From positions 1-64,000 of the forward strand of contig JAKSZU010000217.1 of assembly GCA_026018925.1 (NCBI GenBank): a DNA stretch of 64,000 nt, in the 5' to 3' direction. Positions within the stretch are counted from its first letter, which is position 1; each line of letters begins with the position of its first letter. The position numbers and the translations under genes are program-made. Positions 33,520 through 46,401 of this stretch are shown here, piece after piece. The DNA is from Tupaia tana (lineage: Eukaryota > Chordata > Mammalia > Scandentia > Tupaiidae). The notes below the pieces were generated by a model that did no database searches, was not told the DNA's origin, and worked only from the letters and a program-made list of their open reading frames with translations.

Positions 33520-36500
33520 ATGAGTAGAAAATCTTCCTTTCTACCTGAGCCCTGAAATATCTAGTTCCCAGTATCGATGTGGAATCTTCTCAGAGAATGG
33601 CTCAACTCTCCTGCCTGGGAGAAAGGAGCAGAAGGGCTTATTAACAAAACAAAAGATGGAGCTGAGAGCCAGAGAGAAATTCTACCTTTAAAAAAATCGT
33701 AAAAAGGAAAAATTACCAAAAAAATGAGGTGAGAGGAGCAGAGAGAGACAGAGACCTCAGAGACACAGAGAGAGTAATAGAAGGCCAGAGGGGCTCCCTA
33801 CCACACTAGCTTTGCTTGCTGGAGGCTGAATTATGATTAGAAAATCTTCCTTTCTCCAGAGCCCTGAAATATCTAGTTCCCAGTATCCATGTGGAAACTT
33901 CTCAGAGAATGGCTCAACTCTCCTGCCTGGGAGAAAGGAGCAGAAGGGCTTATTAACAAAACAAAAGATGGAGCTGAGAGCCAGAGAGAAATTCTACCTT
34001 TAAAAAAATCGTAAAAAGGAAAAATTACCAAAAAGAAAAATGAGGAGACAGGAGCAGAGAGAGACAGAGAACTCAGAGACACAGAGACAGAGACAGAAGG
34101 CCCGAGGGGCTCCCTACCACACTAGCTTTGCTTCCTGGAGGCTGAATTATGAGTAGAAAATCTTCATTTCTCCTGAACCCTGACATATCCAGTTCCCAGT
34201 ATCCATGTGGAATCTTCTCAGAGAATGGCTCAACTCTCCTGCCTGGGAGAAAGGAGCAGAAGGGCTTATTAACAAAACAAAAGATGGAGCTGAGAGCCAG
34301 AGAGAAATTCTACCTTTAAAAAAATCGTAAAAAGGAAAAATTACCAAAGGAACAATGAGGAGACAGGAGCAGAGAGATACAGAGACCTCAGAGACATCGA
34401 GACAGAGATAGAAGGCCCGAGGGGCTCCCTACCACACTAGCTTTGCTTGCTGGAGGCTGAATTATGAGTAGAAAATCTTCATTTCTCCTGAGCCCTGAAA
34501 TATCTTGTTCCCAGTATCCATGTGGAATCTTCTCAGAGAATGGCTCAACTCTCCTGCCTGGGAGAAAGGAGCAGAAGGGCTTATTAACAAAACAAAAGAT
34601 GGAGCTGAGAGCCAGAGAGAAATTCTACCTTTAAAAAAATCGTAAAAAGGAAAAATTACCAAAAAAAATGAGGAGACAGGAGCAGAGAGAGACAGAGACC
34701 TCAGAGACACAGAGACAGAGATAGAAGGCCAGAGGGGATCCCTACCACACTAGCTTTGCCTGCTGGAGGCTGAATTATGAGTAGAAAATCTTCCTTTCTC
34801 CTGAGCCCTGAAATATCTAGTTCCCAGTATCCATGTGGAACCTTCTCAGAGAATGGCTCAACTCTCCTGCGTGGGAGAAAGGAGCAGAAGGGCTTATTAA
34901 CAAAACAAAAGATGGAGCTGAGAGCCAGAGAGAAATTCTACCTTTAAAAAAATCGTAAAAAGGAAAAATTACCAAAAAAATGAGGAGAGAGGAGCAGAGA
35001 GAGACAGAGACCTCAGAGACACAGAGAGAGTAATAGAAGGCCAGAGGGGCTCCCTACCACACTAGCTTTGCTTGCTGGAGGCTGAATTATGAGTAGAAAA
35101 TCTTCATTTCTCCTGAGCCCTGAAATATCTAGTTGCCAGTATCCATTTGGAATCTTCTCAGAGAATGGGTCAACTCTCCTGCCTGGGAGAAAGGAGCAGA
35201 AGGGCTTATTAACAAAACAAAAGATGGAGCTGAGAGCCAGAGAGAAATTCTACCTTTAAAAAAATCGTAAAAAGGAATAATTACCAAAAAAAAAATGAGG
35301 AGACAGGAGCAGAGAGAGACAGAGACCTCAGAGACACAGAGACAGAGATAGAAGGCCAGAGGGGCTCCCTACCACACTAGCTTTGCCTGCTGCAGGCTGA
35401 ATTATGAGTAGAAAATCTTCATTTCTCCAGAGCCCTGAAATATCTAGTTCCCAGTATCCATGTGGAATCTTCTCAGAGAATGGCTCAACTCTCCTGCCTG
35501 GGAGAAAGGAGCAGAAGGGCTTATTAACAAAACAAAAGATGGAGCTGAGAGCCAGAGAGAAATTCTACCTTTAAAAAAATCGTAAAAAGGAAAAATTACC
35601 AAAAAGAAAAATGAGGAGACAGGAGCAGAGAGAGACAGAGAACTCAGAGACACAGAGACAGAGATAGAAGGACCGAGGGGCTCCCTACCACACTAGCTTT
35701 GCTTGCTGGAGGTTGAATTATGAGTAGAAAATCTTCATTTCTCCTGAGCCCTGACATATCCAGTTCCCAGTATCCATGTGGAATCTTCTCAGAGAATGGC
35801 TCAACTCTCCTGCCTGGGAGAAAGGAGCAGAAGGGCTTATTAACAAAACAAAAGATGGAGCTGAGAGCCAGAGAGAAATTCTACCTTTAAAAAAATCGTA
35901 AAAAGGAAAAATTACCAAAGGAAAAATGAGGAGACAGGAGCAGAGAGATACAGAGACCTCAGAGACACAGAGACAGAGATAGAAGGCCCGAGGGGCTCCC
36001 TACCACACTAGCTTTGCTTGCTGGAGGCTGAATTATGAGTAGAAAATCTTCATTTCTCCTGAGCCCTGAAATATCTTGTTCCCAGTATACATGTGGAATC
36101 TTCTCAGAGAATGGCTCAACTCTCCTGCCTGGGAGAAAGGAGCAGAAGGGCTTATTAACAAAACAAAAGATGGAGCTGAGAGCGACAGAGAAATTCTACC
36201 TTTAAAAAAATCGTAAAAAGGAAAAATTACCAAAAAAAAAATGAGGAGACAGTAGCAGAGAGAGACAGAGACCTCAGAGACACAGAGACTGAGATAGAAG
36301 GCCAGAGGGGCTCCCTACCACACTAGCTTTGCTTGATGGAGGCTGAATTATGAGTAGAAAATCTTCATTTCTCCTGAGCCCTGAAATATCTAGTTCCCAG
36401 TATCCATGTGGAAACTTCTCAGAGAATGGCTCAACTCTCCTGCCTGGGAGAAAGGAGCAGAAGGGCTTATTAACAAAACAAAAGATGGAGCTGAGAACCA

Positions 36501-36976
36501 GAGAGGTATTCTACCTTTAAAAAAATCGTAAAAAGGAAAAATTACCAAAAATAAATGGAGAGACAGGAGCAGAGAGAGACAGAGACCTCAGAGACACAGA
36601 GACAGAGATAGAAGGCCAGAGGGGCTCCCTACCACACTAGCTTTGCCTGCTGGAGACTGAATTATGAGTAGAAAATCTTCCTTTCTCCTGAGCCCTGAAA
36701 TATCTAGTTCCCAGTATCCATGTGGAATCTCCTCAGAGAATGGCTCAACTCTCCTGCCTGGGAGGAAGGAGCAGAAGGGCTTATTAACAAAACAAAAGAT
36801 GGAGCTGAGAGCCAGAGAGAAATTCTACCTTTAAAAAAATCGTAAAAAGGAAAAATTACCAAAAAAAATGAGGAGACAGGAGCAGAGAGAGACAGAGACC
36901 TCAGAGACACAGAGACAGAGATAGAAGGCCAGAGGGGATCCCTACCACACTAGCTTTGCCTGCTGGAGGCTGAATT
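33520..36976 (+). repeat. 11-monomer higher-order unit, copy 1
   Basis: This eleven-monomer unit of 3,457 bp starts with the monomer bearing TTTCTACCTGAGCC and TATCGATGTGG. It includes monomers marked by CTGACATATCC, GACATCGAGAC, CTGCGTGGGAG, AGTTGCCAGTATCC, GGAATAATTACC, CTGCAGGCTG, GAGGTTGAATT, GAACCAGAGAGGTATTC and GGAATCTCCTCAG. All recur 3,457-3,458 bp downstream. Its first four monomers are also the second copy of the block at 28,499, so this segment is present three times. Confidence 0.92.
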
Positions 36977-39900
36977 ATGAGTAGAAAATCTTCCTTTCTA
37001 CCTGAGCCCTGAAATATCTAGTTCCCAGTATCGATGTGGAATCTTCTCAGAGAATGGCTCAACTCTCCTGCCTGGGAGAAAGGAGCAGAAGGGCTTATTA
37101 ACAAAACAAAAGATGGAGCTGAGAGCCAGAGAGAAATTCTACCTTTAAAAAAATCGTAAAAAGGAAAAATTACCAAAAAAATGAGGAGAGAGGAGCAGAG
37201 AGAGACAGAGACCTCAGAGACACAGAGAGAGTAATAGAAGGCCAGAGGGGCTCCCTACCACACTACCTTTGCTTGCTGGAGGCTGAATTATGAGTAGAAA
37301 ATCTTCCTTTCTCCAGAGCCCTGAAATATCTAGTTCCCAGTATCCATGTGGAAACTTCTCAGAGAATGGCTCAACTCTCCTGCCTGGGAGAAAGGAGCAG
37401 AAGGGCTTATTAACAAAACAAAAGATGGAGCTGAGAGCCAGAGAGAAATTCTACCTTTAAAAAAATCGTAAAAAGGAAAAATTACCAAAAAGAAAAATGA
37501 GGAGACAGGAGCCGAGAGAGACAGAGAACTCAGAGACACAGAGACAGAGACAGAAGGCCCGAGGGGCTCCCTACCACACTAGCTTTGCTTCCTGGAGGCT
37601 GAATTATGAGTAGAAAATCTTCATTTCTCCTGAGCCCTGACATATCCAGTTCCCAGTATCCATGTGGAATCTTCTCAGAGAATGGCTCAACTCTCCTGCC
37701 TGGGAGAAAGGAGCAGAAGGGCTTATTAACAAAACAAAAGATGGAGCTGAGAGCCAGAGAGAAATTCTACCTTTAAAAAAATCGTAAAAAGGAAAAATTA
37801 CCAAAGGAACAATGAGGAGACAGGAGCAGAGAGATACAGAGACCTCAGAGACATCGAGACAGAGATAGAAGGCCCGAGGGGCTCCCTACCACACTAGCTT
37901 TGCTTGCTGGAGGCTGAATTATGAGTAGAAAATCTTCATTTCTCCTGAGCCCTGAAATATCTAGTTCCCAGTATCCATGTGGAATCTTCTCAGAGAATGG
38001 CTCAACTCTCCTGCCTGGGAGAAAGGAGCAGAAGGGCTTATTAACAAAACAAAAGATGGAGCTGAGAGCCAGAGAGAAATTCTACCTTTAAAAAAATCGT
38101 AAAAAGGAAAAATTACCAAAAAAAATGAGGAGACAGGAGCAGAGAGAGACAGATTCCTCAGAGACACAGAGACAGAGATAGAAGGCCAGAGGGGATCCCT
38201 ACCACACTAGCTTTGCCTGCTGGAGGCTGAATTATGAGTAGAAAATCTTCCTTTTCCTGAGCCCTGAAATATCTAGTTCCCAGTATCCATGTGGAATCTT
38301 CTCAGAGAATGGCTCAACTCTCCTGCGTGGGAGAAAGGAGCAGAAGGGCTTATTAACAAAACAAAAGATGGAGCTGAGAGCCAGAGAGAAATTCTACCTT
38401 TAAAAAAATCGTAAAAAGGAAAAATTACCAAAAAAATGAGGAGAGAGGAGCAGAGAGAGACAGAGACCTCAGAGACACAGAGAGAGTAATAGAAGGCCAG
38501 AGGGGCTCCCTACCACACTAGCTTTGCTTGCTGGAGGCTGAATTATGAGTAGAAAATCTTCATTTCTCCTGAGCCCTGAAATATCTAGTTGCCAGTATCC
38601 ATTCGGAATCTTCTCAGAGAATGGGTCAACTCTCCTGCCTGGGAGAAAGGAGCAGAAGGGCTTATTAACAAAACAAAAGATGGAGCTGAGAGCCAGAGAG
38701 AAATTCTACCTTTAAAAAAATCGTAAAAAGGAATAATTACCAAAAAAAAAAAATGAGGAGACAGGAGCAGAGAGAGACAGAGACCTCAGAGACACAGAGA
38801 CAGAGATAGAAGGCCAGAGGGGCTCCCTACCACACTAGCTTTGCCTGCTGCAGGCTGAATTATGAGTAGAAAATCTTCATTTCTCCAGAGCCCTGAAATA
38901 TCTAGTTCCCAGTATCCATGTGGAATCTTCTCAGAGAATGGCTCAACTCTCCTGCCTGGGAGAAAGGAGCAGAAGGGCTTATTAACAAAACAAAAGATGG
39001 AGCTGAGAGCCAGAGAGAAATTCTACCTTTAAAAAAATCGTAAAAAGGAAAAATTACCAAAAAGAAAAATGAGGAGACAGGAGCAGAGAGAGACAGAGAA
39101 CTCAGAGACACAGAGACAGAGATAGAAGGACCGAGGGGCTCCCTACCACACTAGCTTTGCTTGCTGGAGGTTGAATTATGAGTAGAAAATCTTCATTTCT
39201 CCTGAGCCCTGACATATCCAGTTCCCAGTATCCATGTGGAATCTTCTCAGAGAATGGCTCAACTCTCCTGCCTGGGAGAAAGGAGCAGAAGGGCTTATTA
39301 ACAAAACAAAAGATGGAGCTGAGAGCCAGAGAGAAATTCTACCTTTAAAAAAATCGTAAAAAGGAAAAATTACCAAAGGAAAAATGAGGAGACAGGAGCA
39401 GAGAGATACAGAGACCTCAGAGACACAGAGACAGAGATAGAAGGCCTGAGGGGCTCCCTACCACACTAGCTTTGCTTGCTGGAGGCTGAATTATGAGTAG
39501 AAAATCTTCATTTCTCCTGAGCCCTGAAATATCTAGTTCCCAGTATCCATGTGGAATCTTCTCAGAGAATGGCTCAACTCTCCTGCCTGGGAGAAAGGAG
39601 CAGAAGGGCTTATTAACAAAACAAAAGATGGAGCTGAGAGCCAGAGAGAAATTCTACCTTTAAAAAAATCGTAAAAAGGAAAAATTACCAAAAAAAATGA
39701 GGAGACAGGAGCAGACAGAGACAGAGACCTCAGAGACACAGAGAGAGAAATAGAAGGCCAGAGTGGGTCCCTACCACACTAGCTTTGCTTGCTGGAGGCT
39801 GAATTATGAGTAGAAAAATCTTCATTTCTCCTGAGCCCTGAAATATCTAGTTCCCAGTATCCATGTGGAATCTTCTCAGAGAATGGCTCAACTCTCCTGC

Positions 39901-40432
39901 CTGGGAGAAAGGAGCAGAAGGGCTTATTAACAAAACAAAAGATGGAGCTGAGAACCAGAGAGGTATTCTACCTTTAAAAAAATCGTAAAAAGGAAAAATT
40001 ACCAAAAATAAATGGGGAGACAGGAGCAGAGAGAGACAGAGACCTCAGAGACACAGAGACAGAGATAGAAGGCCAGAGGGGCTCCCTACCACACTAGCTT
40101 TGCCTGCTGGAGACTGAATTATGAGTAGAAAATCTTCCTTTCTCCTGAGCCCTGAAATATCTAGTTCCCAGTATCCATGTGGAATCTCCTCAGAGAATGG
40201 CTCAACTCTCCTGCCTGGGAGGAAGGAGCACAAGGGCTTATTAACAAAAGAAAAGATGGAGCTGAGAGCCAGAGAGAAATTCTACCTTTAAAAAAATCAT
40301 AAAAAGGAAAAATTAACAAAAAAAAGAGGAGACAGGAGCAGAGAGAGACAGGGACCTCAGAGACTCAGAGACAGAGATAGAAGGCCAGTGGGGCTCCCTA
40401 CCACACTAGCTTTGCTTGCTGGAGGCTGAATT
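36977..40432 (+). repeat. 11-monomer higher-order unit, copy 2
   Basis: This is the second copy of the unit at 33,520, with a nearly constant offset (33,520/36,977, 33,833/37,290, and CTGCGTGGGAG at about 34,867/38,325). A few single-base differences are visible. For example this copy has ATGAGTAG at 37,290 where the others have ATGATTAG, and CCATTCGGAATC near 38,598 against CCATTTGGAATC. The copy decays in its last monomer near 40,230, where GCACAAGGGC and a TCATAAAAAGG variant take over. Confidence 0.92.
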
Positions 40433-43400
40433 ATGAGTAGAAAATCTTCATTTCTCCTGAGCCCTGAAATATCTAGTTCCCAGTATCCATGTGGAAACTT
40501 CTCAGAGAATGGCTCAACTCTCCTGCCTGGGAGAAAGGAGCAGAAGGGCTTATTAACAAAACAAAAGATGGAGCTGAGAGCCAGAGAGAAATTCTACCTT
40601 TAAAAAAATCGTAAAAAGGAAAAATTACCAAAAAAAATGAGGAGACAGGAGCAGAGAGAGACAGAGACCTCAGAGACACAGAGACAGTAAGAGAAGGCCA
40701 GAGGGGATCCCTCCCACACTAGCTTTGCCTGCTGGAGGCTGAATTATGAGTAGAAAATCTTCATTTCTCCAGAGCTTTGAAATATCTAGTTGCCAGTATC
40801 CATGTGGAATCTTCTCAGAGAATGGCTCAACTCTCCTGCCTGGGAGGAAGGAGCAGAAGGGCTTATTAACAAAACAAAAGATGGAGCTGAGAGCCAGAGA
40901 GAAATTCTACCTTTAAAAAAATCGTAAAAAGGAAAAATTACCAAAAAAAAATGAGGAGACAGGAGCAGAGAGAGACAGAGACCTCAGAGACACAGAGACA
41001 GAGATAGAAGCCCAGAGGGGCTCCCTACCACACTAGCTTTGCCTGCTGGAGGCTGAATTATGAGTAGAAAATCTTCCTTTCTCCTGAGCCCTGAAATATC
41101 TAGGTCCCAGTATCCTTGTGGTATCTTCTCAGAGAATGGCTCAACTCTCCTGCCTGGGAGAAAGGAGCAGAAGGGCTTATTAACAAAACAAAAGATGGAG
41201 CTGAGAGCCAGAGAAAAACTCTACCTTTAAAAAAACCGTAAAAAGGAAAAATTACCCAAAAAAAATGAGGAGACAGGAGCAGAGAGAGACAGAGACCTCA
41301 GAGACACAGAGAGAGAAATAGAAGGCCAGAGTGGCTCCCTACCACACTAGCTTTGCTTGCTGGAGGCTGAATTATGAGTAGAAAATATTCATTTCTCCTG
41401 AGCCCTGAAATATCTAGTTCCCAGTATCCATGTGAAATCTTCTCAGAGAATGGCTCAACTCTCCTGCCTGGGAGAAAGGAGCACAAGGGCTTATTAACAA
41501 AACAAAAGATGGAGCTGAGAGCCAGAGAGATATTCTACCTTTAAAAAAATCGTAAAAATAAAAATTACCAAAAAAAAATGAGGAGACAGGAGCAGAGAGA
41601 GACAGAGACCTCAGAGACACAGAGACAGAGATAGAAGGCCAGAGGGGCTCCCTACCACACTAGCTTTGCCTGCTGGAGGCTGAATTATGAGTAGAAAATC
41701 TTCATTTCTCCAGAGCCCTGAAATATCTAGTTCCCAGTATCCATGTGGAATCTTCTCAGAGAATGGCTCAACTCTTCTGCCTGGGAGAAAGGAGCAGAAG
41801 GGGTTATTAACAAAACAAAAGATGGAGCTGAGAGCCAGAGAGAAATTCTACCTTTAAAAAAATCATAAAAAGGAAAAATTACCAAAAAAAAATGAGGAGA
41901 CAGGAGCAGAGAGAGACAGAGACCTCAGAGACACAGAGACAGAGATAGAAGCCCAGAGGGGCTCCCTACCACACTAGCTTTGCCTGCTGGAGGCTGAATT
42001 ATGAGTAGAAAATCTTCCTTTCTCCTGAGCCCTGAAATATCTAGGTCCCAGTATCCTTGTGGTATCTTCTCAGAGAATGGCTCAACTCTCCTGCCTGGGA
42101 GAAAGGAGCAGAAGGGCTTATTAACAAAACAAAAGATGGAGCTGAGAGCCAGAGAGAAATTCTACCTTTAAAAAAACCGTAAAAAGGAAAAATTACCCAA
42201 AAAAAATGAGGAGAAAGGAGCAGAGAGAGACACAGACCTCAGAGACACAGAGAGAGAAATAGAAGGCCAGAGTGGCTCCCTACCACACTAGCTTTGCTTG
42301 CTGGAGGCTGAATTATGAGTAGAAAATATTCATTTCTCCTGAGCCCTGAAATATCTAGTTCCCAGTATACATGTGGAATCTTCTCAGAGAATGGCTCAAC
42401 TCTCCTGCCTGGGAGAAAGGAGCACAAGGGCTTATTAACAAAACAAAAGATGGAGCTGAGAGCCAGGGAGATATTCTACCTTTAAAAAAATCGTAAAAAG
42501 AAAAATTACCAAAAAAAAATGAGGAGACAGGAGCAGAGAGAGACAGAGACCTCAGAGACACAGAGAGAGAGATAGAAGGCCAGAGGGGCTCCCTACCACA
42601 CTAGCTTTGCCTGCTGGAGGCTGAATTATGAGTAGAAAATCTTCATTTCTCCAGAGCCCTGAAATATCTATTTCCCAGTATCCATGTGGAATCTTCTCAG
42701 AGAATGGCTCAACTCTCCTGCCTTGGAGAAAGGAGCAGAAGGGGTTATTAACAAAACAAAAGATGTAGCTGAGAGCCAGAGAGAAATCCTACCTTTAAAA
42801 AAATCGTAAAAAGGAAAAATTACCAAAAAGAAAAATGAGGAGACAGGAGCAGAGAGAGACAGAGAACTCAGAGACACAGAGACAGAGATAGAATGCCCGA
42901 GGGGCTCCCTACCACAAGAGCTTTGCTTGCTGGAGGCTGAATTATGAGTAGAAAATCTTCCTTTCTCCTGAGCCCTGAAATATCTAGTTCCCAGTATCCA
43001 TGTGGAATCATCTCAGAGAATGGCTCAACTCTCCTGCCTGGGAGGAAGGAGCAGAAGGGCTTATTAACAAAACAAAAGATGGAGCTGAGAGCCAGAGAGA
43101 AATTCTACCTTTAAAAAAATCGTAAAAAGGAAAAATTACCAAAAAAAAATGAGGAGACAGGAGCAGAGAGACACAAAGACCTCAGAGACACAGAGACAGA
43201 GATAGAAGGCCAGAGGGGCTCCCTACCACACTAGCTTTGCCTGCTGGAGGCTGAATTATGAGTAGAAATCTTCCTTTCTACTGAGCCCTGAAATATCTAG
43301 TTCCCAGTATCCATGTGGAAACTTCTCAGAGAATGGCTCAACTCTCCTGCCTGGGAGAAAGGAGCAGAAGGGCTTATTAACAAAACAAAAGATAGAGCTG

Positions 43401-43571
43401 AGAGCCAGAGAGAAATTCTACCTTTAAAAAAATCATAAAAAGGAAAAATTACCAAAAAAATAAAGAGGAGACAGGAGCAGAGAGAGACAGAGACCTCAGA
43501 GACACAGATAGAGAAATAGAAGCCCAGAGGGGCTCCCTACCACACTAGCTTTGCTTGCTGGAGGCTGAATT
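40433..43571 (+). repeat. 3-monomer duplication (offset 941 bp) and flanking satellite
   Basis: Monomers at 41,060, 41,374 and 41,687 correspond to 42,001, 42,315 and 42,628 with an exact 941-bp offset. They share CTAGGTCCCAGTATCC, CCTTGTGGTATC, AAACCGTAAAAAGG, AAATATTCATTTC, GCACAAGGGC, GGGGTTATTAAC and GATAGAAGCCC. The aligned region runs from about 40,930 to 41,700 against 41,871 to 42,640. Three unduplicated monomers at 42,628, 42,943 and 43,257 complete the stretch; I saw no longer-range match for the last two. Confidence 0.88.
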
Positions 43572-46401
43572 ATGAGTAGAAAATCTTCATTTCTCCTGAG
43601 CCCTGAAATATCTAGTTCCCAGTATCCATGTGGAATCTTCTCAGAGAATGGCTCAACTCTCCTGCCTGGGAGAAAGGAGCAGAAGGGCTTATTGACAAAA
43701 CAAAAGATGGAGCTGAGAGCCAGAGAGATATTCTACCTTTAAAAAAATCGTAAAAAGAAAAATTACCAAAAAAAATATGAGGAGACAGGAGCAGAGAGAG
43801 ACAGAGACCTCAGAGACACAGAGACAGAGATAGACTGCCAGAGGGGCTCCCTACCACACTAGCTTTGCCTGCTGGAGGCTGAATTATGAGTAGAAAATCT
43901 TCATTTCTCCAGAGCCCTGAAATATCTAGTTCCCAGTATCCATGTGGAATCTTCTCAGAGAATGGCTCAACTCTCCTGCCTGGGAGAAAGGAGCAGAAGG
44001 GCTTATTAACAAAACAAAAGATGGAGCTGAGAGCCAGAGAGAAATTCTACCTTTAAAAAAATCGTAAAAAGAAAAATTACCAAAAAAAAATGAGGAGACA
44101 GGAGCAGAGAGAAACAGAGACCTCAGAGAAACAGAGACAGAGATAGAAGGCCCGAGGGGCTCCCTACCACACTAGCTTTGCTTCTTGGAGGCTGAATTAT
44201 GAGTAGAAAATCTTCATTTCTCCTGAGCCCTGAAATATCTAGTTCCCAGTATCCATGTGGAATCTTCTCAGAGAATGGCTCAACTCTCTTGCCTGGGAGA
44301 AAGGAGCAGAAGGGCTTATAAACAAAACAAAAGATGGAGCTGAGAGCCAGAGAGAAAGTCTACCTTTAAAAAAATCGTAAAAAGGAAAAATTACCAAAAA
44401 AAAAATGAGGAGACAGGAGCAGGGAGAGACAGAGATCTCAGGGACACAGAGACAGAGATAGAAGGCCAGAGGGGCCCCCTACCACACTAGCTTTGCTTCC
44501 TGGAGGCTGAATTATGAGTATAAAATCTTCATTTCTACTGAGCCCTGAATTATCTAGTTCCCAGTATCCATGTGGAATCTTCTCAGAGAATGGCTCAACT
44601 CTCCTGTCTGCGAGAAAGAGCAGAAGGGCTTATAAACAAAACAAAATATGAAGCTGAGAGCCAGAGAGAAATTCCACCTTTAAAAAAATCATAAAAAGGA
44701 AAAATTACCAAAAAAAAATGAGGAGACAGGAGCAGAGAGAGACAGAGACCTCAGGGACACAGAGACCGAGATAGAAGGCCAGAGGGTCTCCCTAACACAC
44801 TAGCTTTGCTTGCTGGAGGCTGAATTATGAGTAGAAAATCTTCATTTCTCCTGAGCCCTGAAATATCTAGTTCCCAGTATCCATGTGGAATCTTCTCAGA
44901 GAATGGCTCAACTCTCCTGCCTGGGAGAAAGGAGCAGAAGGGCTTATTGACAAAACAAAAGATGGAGCTGAGAGCCAGAGAGATATTCTACCTTTAAAAA
45001 AATCGTAAAAAGAAAAATTACCAAAAAAAAAATGAGGAGACAGGAGCAGAGAGAGACAGAGACCTCAGAGACACAGAGACAGAGATAGAATGCCAGAGTG
45101 GCTCCCTACCATACTAGCTTTGCCTGCTGGAGGCTGAATTATGAGTAGAAAATCTTCATTTCTCCAGAGCCCTGAAATATCTAGTTCCCAGTATCCATGT
45201 GGAATCTTCTCAGAGAATGGCTCAACTCTCCTGCCTGGGAGAAAGGAGCAGAAGGGCTTATTAACAAAACAAAAGATGGAGCTGAGAGCCAGAGGAAAAT
45301 TCTACCTTTAAAATATCGTAAAAAGGAACAATTACCAAAAAGAAAAATGAGGAGACAGGAGCAGAGAGAGACAGAGACCTCAGAGACACAGAGACAGAGA
45401 TAGAAGGCCCGAGGGACTGCCTACCACACTAGCTTTGCTTCCTGGAGGCTGAATTATGAGTAGAAAATCTTCATTTCTCCTGAGCCCTGAAATATCTAGT
45501 TCCCAGTATCTATGTGGAATCTTCTCAGAGAATGGCTCAACTCTCTTGCCTGGGAGAAAGGAGCAGAAGGGCTTATTAACAAAACAAAAGATGGAGCTGA
45601 GAGCCAGAGAGAAATTCTACCTTTAAAAAAATCGTAAAAAGGAAAAATTACCAAAAAAAAAATGAATAGACAGGAGCAGAGAGAGACAGAGACCTCAGAG
45701 ACACAGAGACAGAGATAGAAACACCGAGGGGCTCCCTACCACATTAGCTTTGCTTCCTGGAGGCTGAATTATGAGTAGAAAATCTTCATTTCTCCAGAGC
45801 CCTGAAATATCTAGTTCCCAGTATCCATGTGGAATCTTCTCAGAGAATGGCTCAACTCTCCTGCCTGGGAGAAAGGAGCAGAAGGGCTTATTAACAAAAC
45901 AAAAGATGGAGCTGAGAGCCAGAGAGAAATTCTACCTTTAAAAAAATCGTAAAAAGGAAAAATTACCAAAAAGAAAAATGAAGAGACAGGAACAGAGAGA
46001 GACAGAGACCTCAGAGACACAGAGACAGAGATAGAAGGCCCGAGGGGCTCCCTACCACACTAGCTTTGCTTGCTGGAGGCTGAATTATGAGTAGAAAATC
46101 TTCATTTCTCCTGAGCCCTGAAATATCTAGTTCCCAGTATCCATGTGGAATCTTCTCAGAGAATGGCTCAACTCTCTTGCCTGGGAGAAAGGAGCAGAAG
46201 GGCTTATAAACAAAACAAAAGATGGAGCTGAGAGCCAGAGAGAAATTCTACCTTTAAAAAAATCGTAAAAAGGAAAAATTACCAAAACAATAATGAGGAG
46301 ACAGGAGCAGGGAGAGACAGAGATCTCAGGGACACAGAGACAGAGATGGTAGGCCAGAGGGGCTCCCTACCACACTAGCTTTGCTTGCTGGAGGCTGAAT
46401 T
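43572..46401 (+). repeat. 4-monomer duplication (offset about 1,255 bp) and related monomers
   Basis: Monomers at 43,572 and 43,886 match 44,827 and 45,141, sharing GCTTATTGACAAAAC, GAGAGATATTC and AAAAAGAAAAATTACC. The third pair is 44,199 and 45,456. The monomer at 44,199 is closer to 46,087, since both have GGGCTTATAAAC and TCTCTTGCCTGGGAG, which is a 6-monomer shift of 1,888 bp. The monomer at 44,514 (GTCTGCGAGAAAGAGC) resembles 9,693. The stretch is thus a small mosaic rather than a simple repeat. Confidence 0.8.
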
